Shown piece after piece: positions 1-12,493 of a DNA stretch of 64,000 nt. The position numbers and the translations under genes are program-made. Below the pieces are notes generated by a model, which searched no databases, had not been told where the DNA came from, and saw nothing but the letters and a program-made list of their open reading frames with translations. Source of the DNA: Siphlonurus alternatus. Taxonomy: Eukaryota > Arthropoda > Insecta > Ephemeroptera > Siphlonuridae. Positions within the stretch are counted from its first letter, which is position 1. Every line of letters begins with the position of its first letter. The stretch spans positions 19,374,196 to 19,438,195 of the forward strand of contig OX463778.1 of NCBI GenBank assembly GCA_949825025.1, written 5' to 3'.

Positions 1-335
1 TGCATGTAAATATAAGACTAGAAGGTACAAAACAAGGCTTTTACAATTTCTGATGAGAGCTATAATTCTTGACTAAATTTTGTTGTTCAAAATAGCAAAT
101 GCATGATGGTGATACATAGTGAAGCTAGGTAGTTAGTATTGAGGGGGGTTCTTACTTATAGTGCTCGCCATGCATGCCTCTCTAGTTTCTGGTCACTGCA
201 GTGTTGCAACATTGCAAGTCGAGCTCCTCGTAGGTGGCAGATTGTAAGTATTCCAGTCTGTTATATCAAGACTGTCCCCCGTTTATTCATAGTTCCAAGC
301 CTTGCTTGTATCAGTCAGATCTGAATTAACCAATA

Positions 336-651
336 GAGTATCGACCTCAAAAATTGTTATTGCAAAAATGGATAGAGGGTGCAAAGTTATGCCACTCTGA
401 TTTTTTTCTGATTTTTTAGAGTCCAGGGAGTATTGCTAAAAAGTTTTGCTGAGGTCAGGTTCAAACCCTCTCCCCTATTTGGTCCTATCTTTTTATTAAG
501 AGAGGCGTCTAGAGGCATCAACTTTCTCTGTACTATCAATATTTTTTTAAAAAATAGCTCCCCTGACTAAAAAATCTGAAAAAAAATCAAAGTAGCATAA
601 CTTTGCACCCTCTATCCATTTCTGCAATAAAATTTTTTGAGGTCAATACTC
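336..651. mobile_element. Foldback MITE, GACCTC family, copy 1
   Basis: The left end reads GAGTATCGACCTCAAAAA and the right end is its inverted complement, ending GGTCAATACTC. Inside both arms lies the same GGATAGAGGGTGCAAAG block, and further in a CAGATTTTTT-type arm. No coding capacity. Related copies lie at 30649-30965 and 53550-53863, so this is a dispersed non-autonomous family. Confidence 0.8.
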
Positions 652-1450
652 CACTGTCAGCATATCAACTAAGTGTCTGTCATAATCTGACATAATCATA
701 ACTGAGAGGACTTTCTGAAATTCAAATTAATAAAATTTTAATGATTATATCAAATGTTACAATAATTAACATTTTGTATTCTTGATACTTGGAAATGTAT
801 AAAAATTTCCATGACATAATTAAATTGGGGAGAAGAAGGAAGGGGGGTGGTGAGATAATGGTAAAACTTAATGGAAAAATTACAAAACTAGTATCAGTGA
901 TCAGTTGATACAAAACAAAATTATATTTGCTGTTTGTAGTTCTTCTAGATTACATTATACAAATTGTTGTAGAAAGTTTATGTAGTAATTATATACATAA
1001 CTAGTTGTGCGTCAAACCCAAAATTTCAAGGAATGTGAATTACAATTTAAAATCTTTAATTTCTTTGCTTCATTTTCCAAAACCGTGACAAGTAACATAA
1101 ACTAACATCTAGATGATATACCTGCAACGACGTGCATGATATGCTTTTTTAAGGTGGTGACATTTCACGAATAATCCAAATAATGTAAATTGAGGAGGTT
1201 CTGCCCAACGGCAAGGCTGCTTTGGCACACAAATTTAAATTTTCTCTATCTATGACAAGTTAAAATTTCCTTGCAAGTCTATTAAAATCCAATTAAGGTC
1301 CTCAAATGACTGAGATTTATCCTCAAGTTCATTTCTCAAAATACTTTGAATGAAAAGATGAGGTAAAAATTTAACATAGAGCCTTATCGACAGAAACCAG
1401 AAATAGAACTGCTATAATTTTTAAAATAATTTCAAAATTTTAAATCTAAT

Positions 1451-1834
1451 AGACAATAATGGTTGCATTTTCTTATTTCATAATTAGAAAATATACCTAA
1501 AATATATATCTGAATTTTTTCAGATTTTTTGGAGTGCAGGAACTAATTTTAAAAAAAATATTTAGAATCTCTGAATTAGGGTGGTACACCTGATGGGACA
1601 ACCGTGACGTCATTTGTCCAGCTGTGATTGGCTGTTGATGACATCACGGTTGCTGTGATTGGCTATTGATGACGTCACGGTTGTCTCATCAGATGTACCA
1701 CCCTAATTCAGATATTTTAAATATTTTTTAAAAATTAGTTCCCGCACTCAAAAAAATCTGAAAAAAATTCAGAAAAGCATAATTTTATGTATATGTTCTA
1801 ATTATGAAATAAAAAAATGCAACCATTATTGTCT
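1451..1834. mobile_element. Long palindromic repeat with TGACGTCA and CCAAT motifs
   Basis: The left end AGACAATAATGGTTGCATTT is matched in inverted orientation by the right end. The arms run inward over the whole element to a core near 1600-1690. The core holds TGACGTCA at 1605-1612 and 1670-1677, TGACATCA at 1639-1646, and two GATTGGCT blocks (inverted CCAAT boxes). It looks like a foldback MITE; any regulatory role is inference. Confidence 0.75.
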
Positions 1835-2244
1835 ATTCATTTTATTTTTAAATGTATGACAGAAATATCCCAATACTCCTGCAGCACTTAAATTTAATAT
1901 TTTTAAAAATGTGTCCTAATGCAGCATTACTGTTAAAGCAGAACCATTCAAAAGAGTAATTTCACAATAGTTAACATTATAGATATTACATTCTTTTATC
2001 TTTTCTTATCAATATACTTATTTCCTATTTCGATTACAATTTCTCATCACTTTTTACAATATTTCTACAATTTGACTAGAAAATTCGGCAAAATAGTCAT
2101 AAATTTAAATATAATAGTGATAAAATAAAGCTAAATCGTTGAGAATTGTTTACGATGGAACTTATTTTAAGGCTTTAGTGAAAATTTATAAACTCGCATA
2201 TAGATAATTGCAGAATTTAAAATAAATGTTTGGCCATAACAAAG

Positions 2245-2250
2245 TTTATT
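2245..2250 (-). terminator. Polyadenylation signal of TBC1D32
   Basis: AATAAA on the minus strand, 50 bases downstream of the TBC1D32 stop codon. It is the first canonical hexamer after the stop. Confidence 0.6.
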
Positions 2251-2299
2251 GCTAGCAGAATTAAATGAAAGTGAAGCTGACCTTATGATTGATAACAAA

Positions 2300-5200
2300 T
2301 TAGGCACTCAGGACTGCTTGAAGGTGAGGTAAAATCTTGTGTCTGTGACGTTTTGTCAGTTTCTCAATCAGTGGCAGAGCTTCACCAATGTTGAACTTCT
2401 CCACATGCTCCATCTGCCAGAGGAAAACATATCAATGTTGTAAAACAGTTAACACAATGGATTGGCTGGGGAATTTGTTTTGTTAAATAAATTAATGCAG
2501 GTTTAAAATTATGATTTTCAAATTTTGTTTTGTTTATTTTATTTATTTATTTATTTTTTAAAGTTTGATAATTTTGTTAGTAAAATATGAATAAAAATAA
2601 TTAGTGCATCAAGGGAAAAATTTAATCTACTGCCAACATTAAAAGTACTTTTAGATTTTATTAAAGGTTCTCAGACTCTGTAAAAAAATTAATATCAAGT
2701 ATAAAAACATTGTAGGTGCTCTCAGGGTCGGTCTGGGGGCCGATGGCCCGCTCCGCGGGAGGGCCCGAAGGGCCCGGCCGTGGAGCGGGCGGGGGAGGGG
2801 GTGGGGAGTTGCCCGCCGCAGGCGCGAAAATTTTAGCAAAGGGGGCGTGGCTTTCTTATTCTTTTTAAATTTTAATATGTTAAAATATTGCAAGGTTTCA
2901 TTTATTGGGATATTCCATTTGAGGATTTTTTTTTTTTTTTTAGTTACAGTTTAATATATATTTTTTAAACTTAAAGTAAATGATGATCTACGACCAAAAA
3001 ATAAAATAAAAAAATAAAGAAACAGCTGAGTTAATATATTATTATTTTCTAAAAATAGTTCTAATGCTCCTCCATAATGCAACCGAAATCCAAAAAATTC
3101 AAATATCATACATAGGTTCTATAAAAAAAAAAAAAAAAAAAAAAAAAATCCAAAGTCAGAGAAAAAGCGTCTTACTTGACAAACATCCTCCATTTATTCA
3201 CTTGAAAAAGTACACTGTTAGCCATAGGTGGTGTTCCATGGCTCGAGCTTTAACCAAAAACGTATAAAAAATATTTTTGATCGGGGCAGTTTTTCTGTAA
3301 AAACATCGAAAACATATGCCATAGTAAATATATGTTAATTCTCATATGAGTTTTCATTTATTTATTGATGGGAATACAGATTCGAAAACATAATTATATA
3401 TTTTTTTAAATATTTTTTGGTTACAGCTCGTATATGTCTGTGGTGTAATTTTCCGAATTCATAGAGGGTGTTTGTTAGGTAGGCCCTAATAATATTTGGA
3501 AGTTCTTTCTGGACAACCTATGTGAGATAGAATTTTTGGATTCATGTCGTCCTAAAATTCAATACAAACTTTTTTTTTTTTTTTTAAATAATGAAAATGT
3601 GAACTCGTTAGATATTCAAATACGTCTATTTTTCTACAGTGCTTAATTTCTTTTAAGTCCTCTCAAAGATATGTATGAATTGTAAGTTAATGCACAAAGT
3701 CAAGCGTGTCTTTTTATCATATTAAATAAAATACTCCTTGAAACACTTGATAAATTTTTGAAAATTTTATAATTTCAGTAAAATTTCAAATTTTCTATGA
3801 GGCCCGGAGGGGGCCCGCTCCGCATTTGCGGAGTCAACTATATGGCCAGACCGACCCTGGGTGCTCTATTGATTCATTCATGTGATCTTGTAAAAATTTC
3901 TTATAAAAAATCTTTAGAAAAAATGTATATAGTTAACAGGAAATTAAAAATTCACATGAATGAACTTTCTATAAAATTAAGGGATATAGAATTATAGCTT
4001 TATAATTGCCCTATAAGGCAATGAAATCTAACAATAAGTTAGTGTCAATTTTATGTCGTGCTTTACTAACTTATTGGCTAGGACATCCTTTCAAATTATA
4101 GCATCATAGTATGATAACTCCTTTAAATTTTATTCAGGTAGAAAACATAATCAAAATCCATCTGAAATTTACCACAAGCAGTTTCTGCTCCTCACTAGAA
4201 GATGACTCACCGTCAGGGCTTGCGCCAGGTTGCCTGTGGCCGCAGCAGTGATGATTCTGGGCTGCAGGTGCAGCAGCATAGCTAGGGTCAGGTACAAGAT
4301 GAGGTCTGGCTCAGAAATGAGTGCCATCAGCAGCCACTGAGTCACCCCAGACCAGTCGAGAATGCCCCAGAAACAGCGACGCACCCAGCCGTTCACCAAA
4401 CAGCTCACAGACATCCCGCTCTTCTGCAACACAATAATAGGGACGTCAATAACTTTAGTCTAAATGAATACTTCATAGTTTCATACTTGTTGAGCTCAAG
4501 TAAAGCTAAGTAACAGCAGGTTTAAATGTGCAATAAACAGCATTTTAAATAAGAAATATTAAGAAATAAAAAATAAACTGTAATTTTGTATTTTGTGATA
4601 AAATACACCCTATTTTGGCACAACATTATAGGCAAAAGATTTTATAGAGAGTTCAAATCTCTAAATTAAAATTTAAAGAATAAAATGTTGGCAGTTTTTA
4701 GTAAATATTCTGTAGCAGTTCTTGCTTCATAAAATCCAAAGCTTTTAAGTCTTTAAAGTCAATGCAACAAAAATAAAACAATAAAAAATCATCTCCTTTC
4801 CTCTCCCCTCCCCTTTCCCCCGACAGACAGGGCTGTTTACCTGGAAAGCCAGGAGGACCTGGGGGTCCTCGACGTGCAACAACATCTCCAGCAGGTGGCC
4901 GACCGTCGCCTCCACCCTACGACGCAGCTTGCGACGCTCAGCCAGGGCAGACCAGATCAGGGGCGCTGTCTTGGTGATGGCCAGACTCTGCAGGAAGCTC
5001 TGGCACCTGACGACATTGTCAGCACGTCAGTCAACGTAGTCAGTTTGATCATGCAGAGGGATAGCAAATTATCAGGGCTATTTAAAACCACCAGGAAGAC
5101 ATTGAAATATAATTTTTGAGTGTATGGCTTAAGAGTGTTGTAAGTGCTTTTTAAAATATTGTTAAGTTTACCTTGCCACCTGAATATATAGTGGACAAAT

Positions 5201-8200
5201 AAATACATAAAAATGAAATAATTTTAATCCAATATTCAATAGTAAAAAGAAACTGTAAGAATTAATATAAATTTACCTTTCCATGTTTCCACAAAGAGCA
5301 AGAAACACAGTTGCGACGAGCCAATCAAAACCAGTATATCCTTCAATTTTATGTGGCTTTAGTGTTCTTGAAAACTTGATAAGTTGTCCTAAATTATCAT
5401 GCATTTGTGCAACTGGTTGGATCAAGCGTAGATGGACTCCATATCTGAAGCAACACAAGGATATTGCATTAACCTAACTTGCACAGTACAATAATAGTAG
5501 ATTTTAATGTACACAATTTTATATACATGTGGTTAGGTATAATTTATAGGCCTCAGCGTTGAAAGTGGAAGCGTTGGCGAAACACCAGAGAGATATTCAA
5601 GTTACAAATATATGTCCATTTCCATAAGTTATAAATAATATATGGATATTATCAACATTGTCCATAACTAAAGTTCCACAGTCTGAGTTTCTAGCCGTGC
5701 TTCCTTGTCATCATTGGCCAACCACTCGCCGCAAGAAATGCAGCAGAGGGCGTCTCAGATTGAAAACTAAATGTCACAGCCTGAGGAGACATTGACCTTC
5801 GAGAAAGTCAAATCCTTTGTCCCTCAAGCTCAGCAAGGTTTTATCATCATTGACACCCAATAATTATCACAACTGCTTGATAGATGTTAGCTCATCATAT
5901 CCATTAAGAATAGTCCTGCAGCTACTCCATACTTTTAATTAATGGTTAATTATTCTTTTCATTTTATTTTGGCTAGTTAACACATTTTTTAATTAAAATT
6001 CTATTTTTGCACACAGCTATTCAAAATTTCAAATTTAAATTTGAAGATTATAAAGAGTCACCTAATTAGCATTTTTTTTTTAAATGGTTAATAATTTTTA
6101 ATACCTTACATCATTATTCATGTAATAAATAAATACAATGTCTATAACAGTTGACTGACCTGACTGTGTAGCTAATTCCCAGCAGGTCCTCAGGCACCAG
6201 CTGCTCAGAGTTGACGTTGCCAAGCAGGAAGGAAGCGTTAGGGGATGCTCGGAGAACTTGCTTTACCACGTCCAGTAGCACGAGACCCTGCACCAAATTA
6301 CAAACTAGCAACTATAGGGCCAGCAAATCTACCGTGTCTAATTACATGGCTATTGTACCAATGGTAGATATCACCCTCCTCTTTTAAAGACTCATAAATG
6401 ACATTGCTACAAGGGAGAAACATTTCTCCTCCCTCCTTCTCTTGCCCTGAGGGTAACTTTTTATTAGTCATTAGAGTTATTACATTACATTCTAAAAAAA
6501 TATGTACAGTGGTGCAGTATGAATTTAAATCAAAGTATTGAATAAACATTCTGAATTCTAAGTTACTCTCACAGGCCTATTATGTTAGTAATTTATATTA
6601 CTACAGTAGTAATGTTTTGAAATTTCAAACCCAATAAACAATAAAAATATTTTAGAAAGATTCAGTACACACATTCAGATACAAGGTATTTTTATTTGAA
6701 GAAACAAGATAAGAATTAGAATTTCAGTTAAAAGTGAATAAATTCAGGTTATTCTCAGGGACTCATTTACTTTGCTGGCAGTTAGTAACAATTTAAGTGA
6801 CAATTATTCAAAGGAACAGGAAAAATGAAGTTAGTACAGTACTAAGTAGGTTTTTAAAATTCGTCAAGCAATAATTACGCTGAGTTCCATGGAGTACCTA
6901 CCTTGATTTCGTCTGCACACTGCACAAGGGTCGATCTTGCTGCCTTCCTGCAGTGGACGAGCCATTGAGCGTCATGGACTCCTGGACGTGTGTCCGTGAG
7001 GTACTTCTGAAGGTCCCCTTGCTTCTTACTGACAATCCTGGGACTTGCCTTGGTGTACTCCTTGGGCAGGGGTAGTAAACCGAACAGAGGCCAGGTGAAC
7101 TCCCCACTGGACGGCATGTAGGGTGGAGGGACGACAGACTCCAAAGGACCCCCCAGCAGTAAACACCGCACCAAGATGTGGTTCCTCAGCACGCTAAGCT
7201 CATCTATGATGATGGGAGCACCTTCATCTTCAGTCACAGCGTTGTCTCTTTGCTGCAGCAGGAGTTGCTCCTGGTCATGTTATAAGATGCAGTATGAGTA
7301 AAAAGTAATGACAAGTTAAATAAAGCAGCGAGGACATGGAATTCTATACACACAGTATAGCATGAATCTTAAACATTAATGGCATTCTTATTTTAATACT
7401 TAACTTATTTAATTTATTTAAACATTTTCAACCAAAACAAGTAGTTTAACTTAAATAAATAATTTGTACTTTAGGGACCTTTCCCTTTCCTCCAATATGA
7501 ATATATCTTATACGGTGATGTAAAGCTTAAACACAATAATCCTGCAATGTAACCTCAGCTTCACTTGTGCATAAAAACTCTTAATTGCAGGTAACTTCGT
7601 AAAAGCTCAATGATAAAAACTTTAAGTCATTCGGTATTTTTTATAGGCCTCAGCGTTGAAAGTGGAAGCATTGGCGAAACATCAAAGAGAAATTCAAGTT
7701 ACAAACACACATCTGCATTTCCATAAGTTATAAATAATGTACGGAAATTATCAACGTTGTTTACACCTTAAGTTCTACAGTTGAGTTTCTAGCCGTGCTT
7801 CCTTGTCATCATTGGCCAACCACTCGCCGCAAGAAATGCAGCAGAGGGCGTCTCAGATTGAAAACTAAATGTCACGGCCCGAGGAGACACTGACTTTCGA
7901 GAAAGTCAAATCCTTTGCCCCTCAAGCTCAGCAAGGTCTTATCATCATTGACACCCAATAATAATCACAACTAATTACTAGTGATGTACTAGATCTAGGT
8001 GACTACATTTAATTTTTCAACTCTTTTTATAGAGAACAAAATACTGTTTACTGTACTGTATTCTGTATGTATAGATTCTATATAAATTCTCAGTGTAAAA
8101 AAAAAACTGGTACACACCTGCAATGAGAATCTATTTTGTAGAAGTAAGGTGGTGTCTAGGCAGGTCACCAGATGGCACAGGAGGGACAGTCCGAGGTGCT

Positions 8201-11200
8201 GCACCTCTCTGATTGGAGGAGGGGTAGTGTAGCTGTCGGCCACCGCCTGCTCCGGCTCCTCGTCCAGCAAGGTGGCCTCCAGCAGTTCTGGCAGACTGCA
8301 GGGCCCACACAAGGCCAGAAGGGTCTCCTCACTGCCCGTCCGATCTGCCAGCTGGCTCTGAACACCTGCACAAAATCAGTGTGTGAGATGAGAAGAGTCC
8401 GGAGAGTTCACGAGAGTGCATAGCCACTAAACAGAAAGTCAGTGATTTTAGGTGGGAACTAAGATTTGAAAGATCATAGGGAAAGTGAGGTTTATTTGAT
8501 TAATGTTGAATGAATATTTTTTTATGTGCAGTGATTTTTAAACTTCAGAAAGAAATACATACATTATTTATACATTATTTTATTTTTTCCTTATTTACTT
8601 GACTAAATAAATTAATATCCATCAGTTTAATTACCATTAATCAGTACACAAGAAATATTTCTGTAAATATATTAAAAATTACTGTCGGTGGCCATTTTGT
8701 TGAGTTCAAGTAAAGAACTGATGCAGAGTTAAAAAGAGGTTGGGCTTGCAATTGGGCTCATAATAAGGCCAAAATTAAAAAGTAAAAGAAGTGGGGAATC
8801 TGCATCTGATCTGGGACTGCACACACATTGTCAAGCACAATACTCTCCAGCTTTATTTTCCCTTGAACGCTGCCGAGACTCACCAACGAGGGAGCTGCAG
8901 ACGCTGGCCAGAATGCTGACTGCCTCTTCTTCGACCTGCAGCTGCTGCCGCTCACTGCCTGGCCGAGGCTCCGGGCTCCCCTCGCAGCCCTGCCACACCA
9001 GCATCAGCTGCTCGGCAACCACGCGCTCCTCCCGCACAGCCCGAGCACCACCAGCGTAGCAGCACGCCTGAGATACCAGCCGACGATCGCTAGGACGAGC
9101 CCACGACACCTACAAGCAAGAACATCATCAAGTACTGTAGATATGATGATCATCTCATGGAAACTTTTTGAATACTGTATTTTTAAATTTAGCTATTTTC
9201 ATGTCAATAATTACTATAATTAATTATGTACAAACAAACAACATACAGGAATTACAATGGAGTACAATACAGGACTGTAGCATTCTATTTCCAGTATAAT
9301 ACATACATAATATACATATGTACAAGAATATAAATAGGCTACAGTTAGATCTTGAGCTTTTTCTGCAAGGAGGAAAATCACTGATAATATTACAGCTACA
9401 GCACTAAATGAAATTTCAACACTCATTGCAAAAAACAGCAGATAGGACTCTATTGTTGGCCATTAGTATTGTTCCCAGTAGCGAGCAGTATTGTAAGTAG
9501 GCAATATGCTATAATGATTGCCACTCTTATACACATATATTCAACTGTGCATATCAAAATATTTACAAATAAACAAAAAAAAAAAAAATGTAAAACAAAA
9601 AAACTGAATGATACAGAAATATCCAAACAAGCCGTCGGGGTATTACAGCAATTTCTAGTACATAAAACTTGACATAAAACCCAGACGTTGTGCATGATCC
9701 TGTAACATGCAGTGGAAAAAAAAGAAAGAAAGTAATGTCTTACCAGGCTGTTCTCAAAAAGGTCTTGCATCACATCATACAATATTCCATCTTTAGCAAC
9801 ACACAACATCCCTAATGGTGTCTTTAATATCTCCAGGTAGCAATGTATAAGTCTATTCAGTAGATTACAATAACTATTCAATGGTTTACTATAAGGTGAC
9901 AACATTTCATGTTCAATTTTTGCTTTTAAATATTTATAAAAATTATTGAGAGTTTGAAAAAGTCCAGTAGGTTCTATATATAAAAATAAATCATGGGACA
10001 ATTGCATTTTTCTACAGATGCTAAGTAGGGAATCTAATAATTTTGGATCTGCGCTTCTATGATTTTTAAAAACTGCTGTCATGTAGTCTGCTAGAGTTTT
10101 TGCGAGACATCCGAGATTTTCTGTGGACGTTCGATGTCTGAAGCTTCCTCTTGGTTTCCGTCCTCCCATCAACGTTCGAATTCCCTCGTCGGAACTGACG
10201 AGGACTTCTACAAGCCGGACCGTGTGACTCTGCAGTGGATATGTGGCCTCTTGACTTTTATCAGCGTGTGCTTCGAGAATAGGTTGTAAGATTGCTAAAA
10301 CTACAGGTAGATCAGTGGGAATCATTGGCTCATTTAATACACTAGACACAAAGTCTACTAGTATCGGCACAGGACCAACAATTCCAATTTCTTCAGAGTG
10401 ATTATTTAAAAAGTCAACAGTTGCTAGTGCTAATATATTTAAAGATATTAACGTTTCATCTTCTGGATTTGATATTGGAAATAATGAGCGACCTCCTTCA
10501 TAAGGAAGTAATGAACGAAGCATAATAACACAGCTCGTAAATACTGTATATTGTACTATGTAACCAGGAATAAATAAACAATGAGGATTATCCTTGAGAT
10601 ATTGAAGGCCTGATTTTATGTTCCAATATTGGATAGCATCAAAGTCTTCCATCCATTTTAGAATGGATTCGTTGAGAAATCTTATGAGCGGGGGAGTTCT
10701 TTCGAGTGCTCGAAGTAGTAAACTTCGACTAAATAGTCCGTTCAGCCAATGACGGCTCCAAATTGCATTGGGGTCAATTACAGAGAGGAGATGAAATGGA
10801 AACACAAACTTTTCTTTTGAACAACCATCATAAGTGTGCATAGCAAGTAAATCAATAAAACTTTCAATCATTTCTTCAACTTTTCTAGTTGAAAATCTGA
10901 TCCACTCTTTTGGTATTTCTCTTTGAGCATCAGAAATAAGTTGAATAATTTTCATTATTCTAAAATGAAGTGGTTTATTAAGATCAATACCAGAATCATA
11001 TGTTGGTAGGTAAGGTAGCATTTTGCGTGAAGTAAAATGAGTTGATAAACTTTCAATTAAATTAACAAAAGCTTCTTTTGTTGCAATATGTACAGATGAT
11101 GAGGCAATTAATTTTGCATGTATTTTGAGACCAAGAGAAAATATTACATCATTTTCATCGCAAAGTGCTTCTCTTAATCCCCTACGAAACTGTGTCCAAT

Positions 11201-11804
11201 GAGGTCCTTCAACTGCATCAGATAAGTGTGCTCCAACAAGAATTTTAAGTGAATCAATACGAATTTGTGCAGGTTTACGATTAGATATATCTTCAGCAAG
11301 TTGTTGATATTGTTGTGGTAAAATAGAATGATTCCACCAAGCATCGTCCATTGAAGAATCACTATCACACATTGATAACATGGACGCTCGACGGGACGGA
11401 GAAGAAATGTTCAAATGTAATAAATCTCTGGCTAGGCTTTCACCTGGATTATTACCCTTGCTTATATTATCCAGTAAGCTTACCATTTGCGGAGTTTCCA
11501 TGATACTATGGAAAACATCTCTTGCAGCTGCCTTCCAGGCTTCAGGATCAACATCATCTGCAGTGGTGACATCAGAACTTAACACAAAATCCTCGAGATG
11601 GTCTTCAATGCTGGACCGTAACCAACGTACCAATTGATAATAAGGAAAAATTTCTTCACGGACTTCTTCAAGAGATCGAAGTATTTCTAGAATATCATCT
11701 TCTGGATCAACATGCCGAGCTTCAAACAAAGCATTCGCCAGCTCAAGCAGATCTTCTACATCAACTTCGTCATCCGAAACTCGAGATTCACCGGAGTCTG
11801 CCAT
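2300..11804 (-). CDS. TBC1D32: TBC1D32 / broad-minded (BROMI) homologue
   Basis: Coding exons in transcript order: 11804-9744, 9109-8884, 8365-8118, 7270-6902, 6287-6160, 5444-5277, 5006-4841, 4423-4211, 2413-2300. They join in frame to 1230 residues, close to the roughly 1250 of vertebrate TBC1D32. Exon 1 alone codes for 687 residues without an intron. It has an acidic N-terminus (MADSGESRVSDDEVDVEDLL) followed by helical armadillo-like sequence with family-like segments such as REIPKEWIRFS. The C-terminal third (about 970-1230) carries a degenerate TBC fold, for example LYLTLAMLLHLQPRI near 1165-1180. TBC1D32 is known to act with CCRK/CDK20 in cilium assembly and Hedgehog signalling; its TBC domain is thought to lack GAP activity. 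The ATG at 11804 begins the longest frame. The assignment rests on remembered family patterns plus length and domain order. Confidence 0.87.
2723..3859. mobile_element. hAT-type non-autonomous DNA transposon, 1137 bp
   Basis: The left terminus CAGGGTCGGTCTGG (2723-2736) is perfectly inverted at the right terminus CCAGACCGACCCTG (3846-3859). Both ends are flanked by the same 8-bp GGTGCTCT (2715-2722 and 3860-3867), the target-site duplication length expected of hAT transposases. The GC-rich ends surround an AT-rich interior with poly(A) and poly(T) runs and no long open frame, so it must have moved in trans. It sits in the last intron of TBC1D32. Confidence 0.88.
5544..5874. repeat. SINE-like interspersed repeat, copy 1
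   Basis: This block runs from TTATAGGCCTCAGCGTTGAA to ACACCCAATAATTATCACAA and is highly similar, in the same orientation, to 7641-7972. No open frame and no inverted ends. The shared length (about 331) suggests a short retroelement. It lies in the TBC1D32 intron between the exons at 5277-5444 and 6160-6287. Confidence 0.75.
7641..7972. repeat. SINE-like interspersed repeat, copy 2
   Basis: Second copy of the roughly 331-base repeat at 5544-5874, in the same orientation, with scattered substitutions. It lies in the TBC1D32 intron between 7270 and 8118. The best-conserved part is the block around 7785-7870 (CTAGCCGTGCTTCC and following). Confidence 0.75.
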
Positions 11805-12493
11805 TTTTTAAAACGTACTAATTATATCTAATGAAACTATTATTTTCTATTTACATGTTTCTAAGGTTGTTATAATTCTAACTATAGCTAAATTATGTAT
11901 AAGATGCATGAGTAACAAAATTTCTAAAAACCTGTGCGACAGCCATCTTTGTTTATAACTGATACCTTCAATTGTTTTTTGAGCATCGATTTGAAACTTT
12001 TGGAGGCTGAACTTTTGAGAACTTTTCAATTCTGCTTCCCTATATAAGCTCGTACCGTGCTTAGCAATATCTCCGAATAGGAAATAAAACACCTTCGTGT
12101 TAGCATACAATATTAGAGCTAAAATATTGCCTCTATTTTTAACAATTAATATTTTATTTATGTTGGAAACTGCAAGAATTATCAATAAATTATAATGATC
12201 GATTTTAAAACACGAACCGATTAAATATTATTTAATGAGAATTTTTACGAAACAAAATTATTAGAGCACAAATAATCAATTAAGATTAAAAAAAACTTTC
12301 TTACGAATATAATAAAAAAAAATGCATCACTAATTTAAATAGTAGAAAACATTCTATACACTTTCTTTCCTATTCTACATAAAAACTATACGAAAATGGT
12401 ACAGAAAGATATAAGTGACTTTCTCTTTTGCATGCTGGACAAGGCTCTACTTGTCAGTCTTGGTCTCGAGCTTCAAGAGACAACTGCTACAAG
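11805..12493. promoter_or_regulatory. Divergent intergenic region between TBC1D32 and the GM2A-like gene
   Basis: The two start codons face away from each other across about 690 AT-rich bases, so the promoters of both genes must lie here or overlap. TATATAAG occurs at about 12041, but at 450 bases from the GM2A-like ATG its role is unclear. The open frame on the minus strand at 11847-12185 has no recognisable product. Confidence 0.5.

Larger units (their letters stand above)
1..2244. other. Intergenic AT-rich stretch downstream of TBC1D32
   Basis: No gene can be supported here. The stretch holds two palindromic repeats (336-651 and 1451-1834), annotated separately, in AT-rich unique-looking sequence. 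A GC-richer patch at about 160-245 ends in a good donor-like GTAAGT, but no product could be recognised and the open frame is short. Confidence 0.6.

Noticed and set aside
139..324. Open frame with a donor-like GTAAGT at about 243, possibly an exon
   Set aside because: Short, no recognisable product in any frame, and no partner exon; kept only as a remark on the intergenic stretch.
11847..12185. 112-codon open frame on the minus strand upstream of TBC1D32
   Set aside because: Biased AT-rich residues, no known family, and it lies in the divergent promoter gap. It could be part of a 5' UTR.
12428..12493. Earlier in-frame ATG for the GM2A-like protein
   Set aside because: It would place 22 polar residues before a perfect signal peptide; the ATG at 12494 fits secretion better.
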